35,316 nucleotides of DNA from JANNRR01 sp031401675. Its GTDB lineage: Bacteria > Pseudomonadota > Alphaproteobacteria > Rhodobacterales > Rhodobacteraceae. A program made the position numbers and the translations under genes. The DNA is taken from NCBI GenBank assembly GCA_031401675.1, contig JANNRR010000017.1, forward strand, positions 1 through 35,316, given 5' to 3'. Positions 1-7,083 of this stretch are shown in pieces (position 1 is the first letter of the stretch; each line of letters begins with the position of its first letter). Below the pieces are notes generated by a model. It made no database searches, had not been told where the DNA came from, and worked only from the letters and a program-made list of their open reading frames with translations.

Positions 1-48
1 CCCGCTACAGGACTGCCCAGCAGCGTCAGATCCTCACCCACACAAGGG

Positions 49-140
49 TGGCCGGATGCCCCGGAATCGGTGGCCGGATCAGATTGGAATGACTGGCCGG
101 GTCAAATCGGAATCCATGGCCGGATGATCCCGGAATGCGC
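49..140. repeat. Four tandem 22-24 bp repeats, likely end of an insertion sequence
   Basis: Four consecutive units begin at 49, 71, 94 and 117. Each opens with TGGCCGGAT (the third copy has TGGCCGGGT) and carries GGAAT about 14 bases further on. The register is tight (22, 23, 23 and 24 bases) and the array stops abruptly near 140. Repeated short motifs at the ends are known for IS21-family elements, so I infer that this is the terminal part of such an element whose transposase genes lie left of the window. No transposase reading frame is identifiable in the first 48 bases, so the IS assignment is tentative. The repetition itself is directly visible. Confidence 0.5.
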
Positions 141-206
141 ATAAATGCGGCGATAGCTGTAGCTCCACTGCCTACAAACTTACCGCCTCGTGCTTGCCAC
201 CATTAG

Positions 207-452
207 TTAGCTCTTGACCCGAATGGCCCAGATCGTTCGAACTTTGCCGCCGGTCAAACACCACGGATCGCGTTGGCTTGGGCCAGTCCTGACCTTGCAA
301 CCAATTGAATGAAGCTTTGAGGTAAGAAATGAGCCTCCGACGCGAGAATAGCTTCGATGGCCGACAGGGCAGCGGACATAGAGCATCACCGTCGGGTGGA
401 TGACCTCGTGGCTGGTTTTGAAATGGCGCAAGGGGTTCGGCTCGTACGTCAT
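207..452 (-). pseudogene. Fragment resembling an IS6-family transposase N-terminus
   Basis: Reading leftward from the ATG at 452-450, the first 25 or so residues (MTYEPNPLRHFKTSHEVIHP, then VMLYVRCPV) match the start of IS6-family transposases, where a short leader is followed by HFKTSPEII and VMLYVRFPLSLRN-like sequence. After about residue 28 the resemblance is lost. The rest, down to about 207, is not recognisable transposase and lacks the DDE catalytic core. The fragment sits 63 bases beyond the stop codon of the neighbouring SDR gene, so it marks an old insertion at the operon's 3' end. I see no clear terminal inverted repeats. It is a decayed remnant and not a functional gene. Confidence 0.5.
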
Positions 453-515
453 AGCAAGCCAAGTGACTGCCGCTCCTGCCTGAAGCACAGTTCCGCCGTC
501 AGGGCCTTCCAGTTT

Positions 516-1274
516 TCAGATGGATTCCGCACCGTCGATGACGAGCGCATGGCCCGTCATGAAGGTGGATTGGTCGGATGCCAAAAAGACGATGCTGTGG
601 GCAATCTCCTCGGGTGTGCCAAAGCGGCCCATCGGAATTGCGGTCGCGACGTAGTCCTCCAGCGCCTTTCGCCCGCCCATCTGGCTTTCAAACCCGGCGT
701 TGAACACAGTGTCAATGAACCCCGGACACAGCGCGTTGCAGCGCACATTGTAGCGCGCATAATCGATGGCGATCTGCCGGGTCATTGCAACAACCGCATG
801 TTTGGTAGTGGCATAGGCGATCATCTCACGGTCGAACTGGATCCCAGACCCGGACGCGGTGATGACGATCGACCCCTGCCCTTGCGCGCGCATCAACGGC
901 ATGGCGGACTGTGCGGCGATGAAGTGCGACCGCACGTTCAGCCGCCATGCGGCATCCATCTGATCGGCGGTCACATCTTCCAGCGCACCGGGGATAAGTA
1001 TCCCGGCGTGGGAATGCAGGATATCAAGCCTGCCATGCCGGGCGTGAGTGTCGCGGATAGCGTTGCCGAGAGAGCGATCATCGGTCACGTCCAGCCCGTG
1101 GGCTTCGGCGTGGCCGCCGGCAATGATGATGGCGGCAGCGGTATCCCCGGCGCGGTTGGCGTCGATATCGGTCACGACGATCAACGCCCCTGCGGCGGCC
1201 ATCGCCAAGGCACCGGCACGTCCGATGCCGGCACCTGCGCCGGTCACAAAGGCCACTCGGCTTTCAAGCAGCAT
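516..1274 (-). CDS. SDR family NAD(P)-dependent oxidoreductase (252 aa)
   Basis: A classical short-chain dehydrogenase/reductase with a Rossmann fold. The cofactor motif TGAGAGIG is at residues 11-18 and D36 at the end of beta-2 suggests NAD preference. The catalytic residues are N113, S141, Y154 and K158 (YATTK). The usual NNAG structural motif is replaced by HSHAG at 87-91, which is unusual. The length of 252 aa is normal for the family. It is the last gene of the PotABCD-like transporter operon. Its ATG at 1274 overlaps the upstream permease stop by 11 bases, so translational coupling is likely. By context it probably oxidises a hydroxyl group of the imported compound or a derivative. The substrate is unknown. 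Confidence 0.9.
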   Translation of the reverse strand: MLLESRVAFVTGAGAGIGRAGALAMAAAGALIVVTDIDANRAGDTAAAIIIAGGHAEAHGLDVTDDRSLGNAIRDTHARHGRLDILHSHAGILIPGALEDVTADQMDAAWRLNVRSHFIAAQSAMPLMRAQGQGSIVITASGSGIQFDREMIAYATTKHAVVAMTRQIAIDYARYNVRCNALCPGFIDTVFNAGFESQMGGRKALEDYVATAIPMGRFGTPEEIAHSIVFLASDQSTFMTGHALVIDGAESI

Positions 1275-2112
1275 TGGCTGGTCTTTTTTCGTTTCGAGCT
1301 GTATTGCGGCGCCCCCGCTGCAGTATGGCCTGGGCCGAGATCAGCAGGACAAGCGAGATGACCAGGACCACGGTGCCGATCGCGTTGATCTCGGGGGTGA
1401 CGCCGCGCCGGATGGAGGAAAACACGTAGATCGGCAGCGTCGTCTGCGAGCCGGCCACGAAAAAGGCGACGATGAAGTCGTCGAAGCTGAAGGTGAAGGC
1501 CAGCAGAAAGCCCGCAAGGACGCCGGGAAGTATCTGCGGCAGCGTCACCTGCCAGAATGTGCCGAACGGAGTGGCGCCAAGATCGGCAGAGGCCTCGATC
1601 AGGCTGCGGTCCATGCCCGAAATGCGCGCACGCACGATGACGATGACAAGCGCCATGGCAAACAGACCGTACGTGGCAATCAGCGAGCCGTAGCCAAGCG
1701 CCAGCGTTGGCGGCTCCGTCGCAAAGGGCCAGAGCGAGGCGAGCTTCCCGTTCAGCCAACCGAAGACGGTCACCAGCGCGATCAGGGTCGAGATGCCGAT
1801 GACAATCCCCGGAACCATTATCGACACATAGATCAGCGCATCAAAGGCGATCCGGACCCGGCCCTTGACCGATTGCAGGGCAAGCGCGGCCATGGTGCCG
1901 AAGACCGTGGCAAGGATGGCAGAAATGAAGGCGACGGTCAGGCTGGTCTGGAACGCCTCGATCAGAAACCGGTTCGACAGCGCCTTGCCGTACCACTGCA
2001 CCGAAAAGCCGGTGAACTGGCTGGCACTCTGGCCCGCGTTGAACGACAACAGCGCGATGACGCCGATCGGGATGTAGAGGAACAGATAGACGGCAAGGGC
2101 ATACAGGCGCAT
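1264..2112 (-). CDS. ABC transporter permease, PotC-like (spermidine/putrescine type)
   Basis: An inner-membrane permease with about six predicted membrane segments, beginning with an uncleaved N-terminal helix (residues about 3-24). The cytoplasmic EAA loop that contacts the ATPase is visible around residues 173-201 (EASADLGATPFGTF then VTLPQILPG). This is typical of the PotC half of polyamine/opine/thiamine-type importers. I chose ATG 2112 because GAGGT lies five bases upstream. A GTG at 2124, which overlaps the previous stop as GTGA, would add four residues. It is transcribed directly after the PotB-like gene and before the SDR. The substrate cannot be deduced: this family carries polyamines, but also amino-acid derivatives and other small cationic or polar compounds. 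Confidence 0.88.
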   Translation of the reverse strand: MRLYALAVYLFLYIPIGVIALLSFNAGQSASQFTGFSVQWYGKALSNRFLIEAFQTSLTVAFISAILATVFGTMAALALQSVKGRVRIAFDALIYVSIMVPGIVIGISTLIALVTVFGWLNGKLASLWPFATEPPTLALGYGSLIATYGLFAMALVIVIVRARISGMDRSLIEASADLGATPFGTFWQVTLPQILPGVLAGFLLAFTFSFDDFIVAFFVAGSQTTLPIYVFSSIRRGVTPEINAIGTVVLVISLVLLISAQAILQRGRRNTARNEKRPANAA

Positions 2113-2120
2113 CGGCGACC

Positions 2121-2978
2121 TCACATCAAGGATACGTCGTCACGCCCACCCGCCCAGCGCCGGGTCAGGCGCATGTAGGCGGTGACGGTGACGAGCATGA
2201 TCAGAACAAGAGCAGTCGCCACGGCCGACCCGAAGGCCCAGTTGCGCGACTGCAGGAACAAATCGACCAGCGCATTCCCGACAAAGAACACCTTGCCGCC
2301 ACCCAGCATGGCGGGGATCAGGAATTCCCCCATCAGCAGGATGAAGACAAGCATGCAGCCAGTGGCAACGCCGGGCATGGCCATCGGCAATGTGACGTTC
2401 AGGAACGTGCGGGCGGGTGGACAGCCAAGGTCGGATGACGCCTCCAGCAGGCGCTTGTCCAGGCGCTCCAAGCTGACATAGATCGGAAACACCATCAGTG
2501 GCAGGTAGCCATAGACGATTCCCACCAGCACCGCGAAGGGCGTATTAATCAGCCGCATATCGCCAAGGCCCAATGCCGCAATCAGCGATGGAATGCCCTT
2601 GCCGCCCAGCAGGAAAATCCAGGCGTAACTGCGGATCAGGATCGAGGTCCAGAATGGCACGATGACCAGAGTCAGCAACAACGTCCGCCACCGCGCACCT
2701 GCCCGCATCGCCAGAAAATATGCCAGCGGAAAGGCGATGATCAGGCAAACAAACGTGCCTAATGGCGCCAGAACCAGCGTGTTCTTGAACGCGGTCCAGC
2801 GCAGACCAAGGTTAAGGTAATTCTCAAACGTAAAAGCGGGGGCATAGCCGCCGGCCGGCCCCCGCTCGCCAAAGCTAAAGACGAAAACGACCACAAGCGG
2901 CAGCACCAGCATGGCCATAAACCATGCCCCTGCAGGCAGCAGGAACAGCGCCGTCCGGTAGTGTGGCCGCAGCGCCAC
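2121..2978 (-). CDS. ABC transporter permease, PotB-like
   Basis: The companion inner-membrane permease of the PotABCD-type importer, 285 aa with about six hydrophobic segments. The EAA loop is at about residues 179-207 (EASSDLGCPPARTF, VTLPMAMPG). The start is GTG at 2978, only four bases after the stop of the substrate-binding protein gene, so it is probably translated by coupling; no strong ribosome-binding site is visible. The length is normal for PotB homologues. With the PotC-like partner it forms the heterodimeric translocation channel energised by the ATPase encoded at 4169-5281. Confidence 0.88.
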   Translation of the reverse strand: MALRPHYRTALFLLPAGAWFMAMLVLPLVVVFVFSFGERGPAGGYAPAFTFENYLNLGLRWTAFKNTLVLAPLGTFVCLIIAFPLAYFLAMRAGARWRTLLLTLVIVPFWTSILIRSYAWIFLLGGKGIPSLIAALGLGDMRLINTPFAVLVGIVYGYLPLMVFPIYVSLERLDKRLLEASSDLGCPPARTFLNVTLPMAMPGVATGCMLVFILLMGEFLIPAMLGGGKVFFVGNALVDLFLQSRNWAFGSAVATALVLIMLVTVTAYMRLTRRWAGGRDDVSLM

Positions 2979-2982
2979 CCCG

Positions 2983-4140
2983 TCAGGCCGACTTGAACCG
3001 GGCCATCAACTCGGCACGGTTGGGGTCGGTCAGCGTCACCGCCGCACCGAATTCCAACGCCGAAAGCAGCTCTTGCGCTGGGTACAGGATCGGGTCGTTC
3101 AGAACCTCGGGCGGCAGCAGCGCGCTGACCCGCGTATCGGCCACCGGATAGCCGTGGAACAGCGCCTCCTTGGCGTTAACCGCCGGATCAAGCAGGAAGT
3201 TGATCAGCGCATAGGCCGCATCAAGATGCGGGGCACCCTTTGGGATGGCATAGAAATCGGACCAAAGCTCGCCGCCTTCCTTACCCAGCACATACTCAAT
3301 GTCGGGAATATCGCGGTTCAACTGCTTGCCATCGCCCGTCCAGCAGATTGTCATCCACGCATCGCCAGACCGCATCGAAGGTTGGTAGTCCGAGCTGATG
3401 GCAAAGAGATGTGGTTTGGCCGCCAGCAACAGCTCCTCAGCCTTGGCAAGTTCGGTAGGGTCGATGGAATTGAACGAGTAGCCGTGATATTTCAGCGCAC
3501 CGCCGATGGTGGTCAATTGATAGTCATGCACCATGGTGCGGCCGGTGAATTCGGCCACCGTGATGTCCCAGAATTCCTTCCAGCTTGTCAGCCGCTTGCC
3601 ACCGGTGTGGGCGTTGTTGACCGCAAAACCGGTGGTGCCCCAGTTCTTGGGTACGGCGTAAATGACGCCGTCCACAGTCCCCGGCCCGGCAAAGCGCGGG
3701 TCAGATGCGCTTTGGTCGTAGTTGGGCAGCTTTGACAGATCAAGTGGCTCAATCAGGCCTTCGGCCACATAGGTGGTGATCGTGTAGTTGGTCGGCACGA
3801 ACACATCCCAACCCGACCCACCTGCCTGCAGTTTGGCCAGCATTTCCTCGTTCGAGCCGAACACGCTCATGTCGACAGCTGCGCCAGACGCACTGGCGAA
3901 GGCGTCGAAATTGGTAATGTCGTGGTAGTTCGGCCAAGAGGCCAGCACGACCCGGTCACCGATGCCTTGCGCAAGCGAGGGGCGGGTACCAAAGCCCGGC
4001 ATCGCGGTGCTGAGAACCGAGGTGGCAAGGCCAAGCCCGGTCACCCCCAGAAAATGCCGGCGCGACACCGAGCCTTTGCGGTAGCGCATCAGCTCTTCCA
4101 TGAGCTTCTTGCGTGAAATCAGATCGTTGTGGTCCGTCAT
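2983..4140 (-). CDS. Extracellular solute-binding protein of PotD/PotF type with Tat signal
   Basis: A periplasmic substrate-binding protein (385 aa) for the PotABC-like importer. The N-terminus carries a twin-arginine signal: a polar leader, SRRHFLG at residues 26-32, a hydrophobic stretch (33-48) and a probable cleavage after SLAQ near residue 58. It would therefore be exported folded. The mature part begins with VVLASWPNYHD, typical of SBP_bac_8/PotD-like proteins. I chose ATG 4140 over the upstream TTG (4182) because GGGAG lies just upstream and the TTG frame would overlap the ATPase gene. It follows the ATPase gene by 28 bases. The ligand is unknown; polyamine is one option, but operons with a dehydrogenase suggest a catabolised compound. 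Confidence 0.88.
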   Translation of the reverse strand: MTDHNDLISRKKLMEELMRYRKGSVSRRHFLGVTGLGLATSVLSTAMPGFGTRPSLAQGIGDRVVLASWPNYHDITNFDAFASASGAAVDMSVFGSNEEMLAKLQAGGSGWDVFVPTNYTITTYVAEGLIEPLDLSKLPNYDQSASDPRFAGPGTVDGVIYAVPKNWGTTGFAVNNAHTGGKRLTSWKEFWDITVAEFTGRTMVHDYQLTTIGGALKYHGYSFNSIDPTELAKAEELLLAAKPHLFAISSDYQPSMRSGDAWMTICWTGDGKQLNRDIPDIEYVLGKEGGELWSDFYAIPKGAPHLDAAYALINFLLDPAVNAKEALFHGYPVADTRVSALLPPEVLNDPILYPAQELLSALEFGAAVTLTDPNRAELMARFKSA

Positions 4141-4168
4141 GCTCACTCTCCCAAATAGAAATGGTGGT

Positions 4169-5281
4169 TCAGTCATCTTCAAGTATCAGCGCCGCACCTG
4201 CCGCCCAAGTCGCATAGGCCGCGTCGCCCGGCTCATATCCGCCTTCTGAAGCTTCGGCCTGTCGCGAGACAAGGACAAGGAAATTGCCAAGCACGGCGTG
4301 GCGGACAAGGTATTCCGTGTGTTCGCCCAGAAAGATGCGGGTAACGATGGTGACTGGCAAGGAAATGCCCTCTCGGGCAGCGCGGGTCAGGGCGATCTGT
4401 TCGGGGCGGATGCTGGCAACGGCGGCATGACCTTTGGTCAGCGTGCTGTCACCCTGTCCCGTGATGACACTGTCACCCGCAACTTGAAGCGCACAGCTCG
4501 TGGCGTCGCAAGCTACGACCTGACCCGGAAAAAAGTTCGATTTCCCCACAAAGTCAGCGACATAGCGGTCCATCGGACGGTCATAAAGGTCGCGCGGGCT
4601 GCCGCTTTGAACGATCCGCCCGTTGCGCATGATGCAAATGCGGTCCGACATCGACAGCGCCTCTTCCTGATCATGCGTCACCAGCACAAAAGTAATCCCA
4701 AGGCTGCGTTGCAGGGTCAAAAGCTCGATCTGCACATCGCGGCGCAGCTTCCGGTCAAGGGCTGCCATTGGTTCGTCCAGCAACAAGAGTTTGGGCTTGT
4801 TGATGATGGCGCGGGCCAAGGCCACGCGCTGCTGTTGGCCGCCCGACAGCTCCCAGGTACGGCGGGTGCCGAAACCGGGCATCCGCACGGTATCAAGCGC
4901 CTGATCGACGGCACGCGCAATGTCGGCCGCGGCCAGACGAGGGCGCTGCTGGCGCAGGCCATAACTGATGTTTTCCGCAACCGTCAGGTGGGGAAACAGC
5001 GCGTAATGCTGGAACACCATGTTCACCGGGCGGCGGTAGGGCGGCAGGTCGTTAACCCGCTGGCCGTCCAGCAGAACCTCGCCCGACGTGGGCGTCTCGA
5101 ACCCGGCAAGCATTCGCAGTGCCGTGGTCTTGCCGCACCCGGACGGCCCGAGAAACGACAGGAATTCGCCCCGGCCAATCGTCAGGTTCAAGTCCGCAGC
5201 CGCAACCACATCGCCAAAGCGCTTGGTCGCGCCGCGAAGCTCGGCGATTGGTAAGACGAGCCCTGTCAGATCGCTTTTCAT
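4169..5281 (-). CDS. ABC transporter ATP-binding protein, PotA-like
   Basis: The ATPase subunit (370 aa) of the PotABCD-type importer and the first gene of its operon. The nucleotide-binding domain shows Walker A GPSGCGKTT (45-53), signature LSGGQ (145-149), Walker B LLLLDEP (165-171) and a VTHDQEE switch histidine. A C-terminal TOBE-like regulatory domain follows after about residue 240. The ATG at 5281 has no clear Shine-Dalgarno sequence. The 99-base divergent region to the LuxR-type regulator holds dyad symmetries that probably control this operon. Confidence 0.9.
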   Translation of the reverse strand: MKSDLTGLVLPIAELRGATKRFGDVVAAADLNLTIGRGEFLSFLGPSGCGKTTALRMLAGFETPTSGEVLLDGQRVNDLPPYRRPVNMVFQHYALFPHLTVAENISYGLRQQRPRLAAADIARAVDQALDTVRMPGFGTRRTWELSGGQQQRVALARAIINKPKLLLLDEPMAALDRKLRRDVQIELLTLQRSLGITFVLVTHDQEEALSMSDRICIMRNGRIVQSGSPRDLYDRPMDRYVADFVGKSNFFPGQVVACDATSCALQVAGDSVITGQGDSTLTKGHAAVASIRPEQIALTRAAREGISLPVTIVTRIFLGEHTEYLVRHAVLGNFLVLVSRQAEASEGGYEPGDAAYATWAAGAALILEDD

Positions 5282-5292
5282 GCAGCGCTACA

Positions 5293-5318
5293 TATGCTTT
5301 GCTTCAGGTCAAAGCGTA
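5293..5318. promoter_or_regulatory. 26-bp inverted repeat upstream of the PotA-like operon
   Basis: TATGCTTTG (5293-5301) and CAAAGCGTA (5310-5318) form arms with 8 of 9 bases paired around an 8-base spacer. The element lies 12-37 bases upstream of the PotA-like start codon, where it could block or assist transcription. A transcription factor binding site is the natural reading, most likely for the adjacent LuxR-type protein. This is inference from position and symmetry. Confidence 0.45.
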
Positions 5319-5360
5319 GGAACGGTGTCGTCCGTTGTATATATCACAAAAGGCATATTC

Positions 5361-5373
5361 CCGGATGATCCGG
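5361..5373. promoter_or_regulatory. 13-bp perfect inverted repeat before the luxR-type gene
   Basis: CCGGAT and ATCCGG flank a single G, giving a perfect dyad that ends seven bases before the regulator's ATG (5381). It may be an autoregulatory operator, or a small hairpin that limits translation, since it occupies the place of a ribosome-binding site and no clear Shine-Dalgarno sequence is seen there. A second short dyad, TTGT and ACAA around seven bases, lies at 5335-5349 and overlaps an A/T-rich possible promoter. Confidence 0.4.
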
Positions 5374-5380
5374 TTGCTGA

Positions 5381-6217
5381 ATGAATAGAGTCAGTCTTCT
5401 GGCCCGGACCGGCGATGTGATTTCAGCGATCCATCAGCCGGGCTTTCCGACAGCGCTCGCAGCGTTGTTGCGCAGCGTGGCGCCCTATTCTCATACCGTG
5501 ATTTTCGGATTTCGTGGCCCCGTCCGTCCACTGGACCTGTTCGACGATCTTCCGGAATCAAAGCGCAAGGTCTTCGTCACCGATTATCAGGAAGGCCCAT
5601 ACCTGCTGGATCCATTCTACAAAGCTGCGACCCAGCCGGTGCCATCCGGGATCTACCGGATGCGGGATCTGGCGCCCGACCGGTTCTATCAGGGCGAGTA
5701 CTTTCGCAGCTACTACATCCAGACCGGTCTGGCCGAAGAGATCGGGTTTTTCGTGACCTTGCCCGAGGCAGTGACGGTTGTGCTTTCGCTGATGCGGGCC
5801 GAAAAACCATTCTCGGCTAGGGACTTGCGCGGTTTGGGCGAACTCGTGCCGGTAGTGGAAGCTTGTCTGCGGCTGCACTGGGCCGACCTTGGCAAGCGGC
5901 TCGCAACGGCGAGCGGCGGGCCGCGCGGCAAGGATGCAGAGACGGGAATTGAGCGGTCCTTTCAAGCATTCGGCGCGGGCCTGCTGACGCAGCGGGAACG
6001 GCAGATCGTCGAACATACGCTGAAGGGGCATTCGGCAGAGGCGACCGGCAATATCCTGGGCATTTCGTCCGGAACGGTTCGGATTCATCGTCGGAACATC
6101 TATGCAAAACTGCAGATCAGTTCGCAGGGAGAGCTGTTTTCGCGTTTTATAGAGACGTTGGGGCCGCTTGACGTGGGACAGGAACGGACGTCGCTGCCCG
6201 AGCGGGTTGCGCGCTGA
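5381..6217 (+). CDS. LuxR-family transcriptional regulator (278 aa)
   Basis: The C-terminal helix-turn-helix of the LuxR/FixJ type covers about residues 200-258. It begins LTQRERQIV and continues through ILGISSGTVRIHRRNIYAKL, the DNA-recognition helix. The first 180 residues are not a receiver domain. They contain no phospho-acceptor pattern, and the mixed aromatic-rich sequence (WADL, YFRSYYIQTG, DPFY) suggests a ligand-sensing domain, although I cannot assign it to the autoinducer-binding family. It is divergently transcribed from the PotABCD-like operon, the usual position for a dedicated regulator, and probably senses the imported compound. No autoinducer synthase gene lies nearby. Confidence 0.85.
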   Translation: MNRVSLLARTGDVISAIHQPGFPTALAALLRSVAPYSHTVIFGFRGPVRPLDLFDDLPESKRKVFVTDYQEGPYLLDPFYKAATQPVPSGIYRMRDLAPDRFYQGEYFRSYYIQTGLAEEIGFFVTLPEAVTVVLSLMRAEKPFSARDLRGLGELVPVVEACLRLHWADLGKRLATASGGPRGKDAETGIERSFQAFGAGLLTQRERQIVEHTLKGHSAEATGNILGISSGTVRIHRRNIYAKLQISSQGELFSRFIETLGPLDVGQERTSLPERVAR

Positions 6218-6268
6218 GGTCAGGCGCCGATGAAGCGGAGGGTCGTCAATCCGGCGGCGGGGCCAACG

Positions 6269-6815
6269 TCAAAGCCGCGTGATCCTGTCGCCAAGCGCCG
6301 CTTCGCCATCCTGTTCGATGGAACACTGGATGCCACGCAGCCGGAGGTGCTGATGCGCCGGTGCACAGGCCCACTCTTGAGCTTCCGTATCATATCGGAC
6401 CTTCCATTTTGACTCAACCATCGTTCCACAGGTCAGGCACGCGCAGAACTGCCGTGCCCACCCGGATCAGCGCTCCGGCGGGCAGGTTGGCTTCTGACAT
6501 GTTCAGGTCGGCGATGATTGCGTTGCCAGGGTGCGCCATGGCCTGACGGTCACCCACAAAAGGTTCAGCACCCGCAAGGGCTGGATCGACCGCTGAATGC
6601 GCGGGTCGGTGCTACCATCTGCCAGCTTCAGCCTCGGCTTGCCCATCTCGAAATCCCCGACGACCCCTTCGGCGCAGGTCAGGATCAGCCGGTCAGGAAA
6701 GACGCGCTTGTTAGAGTTTGGCCGGGTGCGCAGCGGATGCACCGGCGCGTCTGTCTTGGGCGCGGCCAGTTCGTCGGGCACGACGGCGGCAACGCCTCGG
6801 CGGTCACGAAATTGG
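6269..6815 (-). pseudogene. Decayed MOSC-domain protein gene
   Basis: Three minus-strand segments in different frames look like successive parts of one MOSC-domain protein (molybdenum cofactor sulfurase C-terminal-like). Segment one, about 6815-6570, reads PDELAAPKTDAPVHPLRTR through EGVVGDFEMG and LADGSTDPRIQ. Segment two, about 6568-6416, reads AHPGNAIIADLNMSEANLP and then GTAVLRVPDLWNDG, followed by a stop. Segment three, ending at 6269, reads LRLRGIQCSIEQDGEAALGD and ITRL, then a stop. The conserved GCGKW/GCAKF-like cysteine region between segments two and three is missing, so at least one frameshift and one internal deletion have occurred. It is not expected to make a functional protein. 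No other gene is seen in 6218-7083. Confidence 0.6.
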
Positions 6816-7024
6816 TCGTTGTCGGGGGGATTTTCTGGGGCTGTGGCATCGGTTCAGGGGCCTTTGCGTCTGGCAGATTTCGGGGTGACCCTTGGTCAGT
6901 GCGCAGGGACAGTGACCCCGACGGCAGAGTGGTCTCGGCTGGTTTGGCTTGGCACGGTCAAGGGGAAGGCAACGTAAGGATCGTCCGTGTGGCATGAACT
7001 CAATGGGGCAACGGGGCGTCACGC

Positions 7025-7036
7025 CTCACGCGTGAG
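7025..7036. repeat. 12-bp perfect palindrome in the gap 6816-7083
   Basis: CTCACGCGTGAG is fully self-complementary and is preceded at 7015-7025 by another short dyad, GGCGT-C-ACGCC. The pair lies about 50 bases beyond the stop codon of the dehydratase gene. It lacks a following T-run in either direction, so it is not a standard terminator. The rest of 6816-7083 shows no gene or recognisable element. Confidence 0.3.
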
Positions 7037-7083
7037 TAGCGCAACAACGCCCTGCCAAAAGGTGCTTGACCAAGACGGATACT

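Noticed and set aside
357..1361. 334-residue plus-strand reading frame over the first SDR gene
   Set aside because: It is antisense to a gene with full SDR motifs and has no family pattern; rich in R, G and H as expected for a shadow frame in GC-rich DNA.
4298..5254. 318-residue plus-strand frame opposite the PotA-like gene
   Set aside because: The minus strand has all ABC ATPase motifs; the plus frame has none.
5381..6217. Quorum-sensing regulator assignment of the LuxR-type protein
   Set aside because: Only the HTH is recognisable; there is no autoinducer synthase nearby and the position next to a transporter favours substrate sensing.
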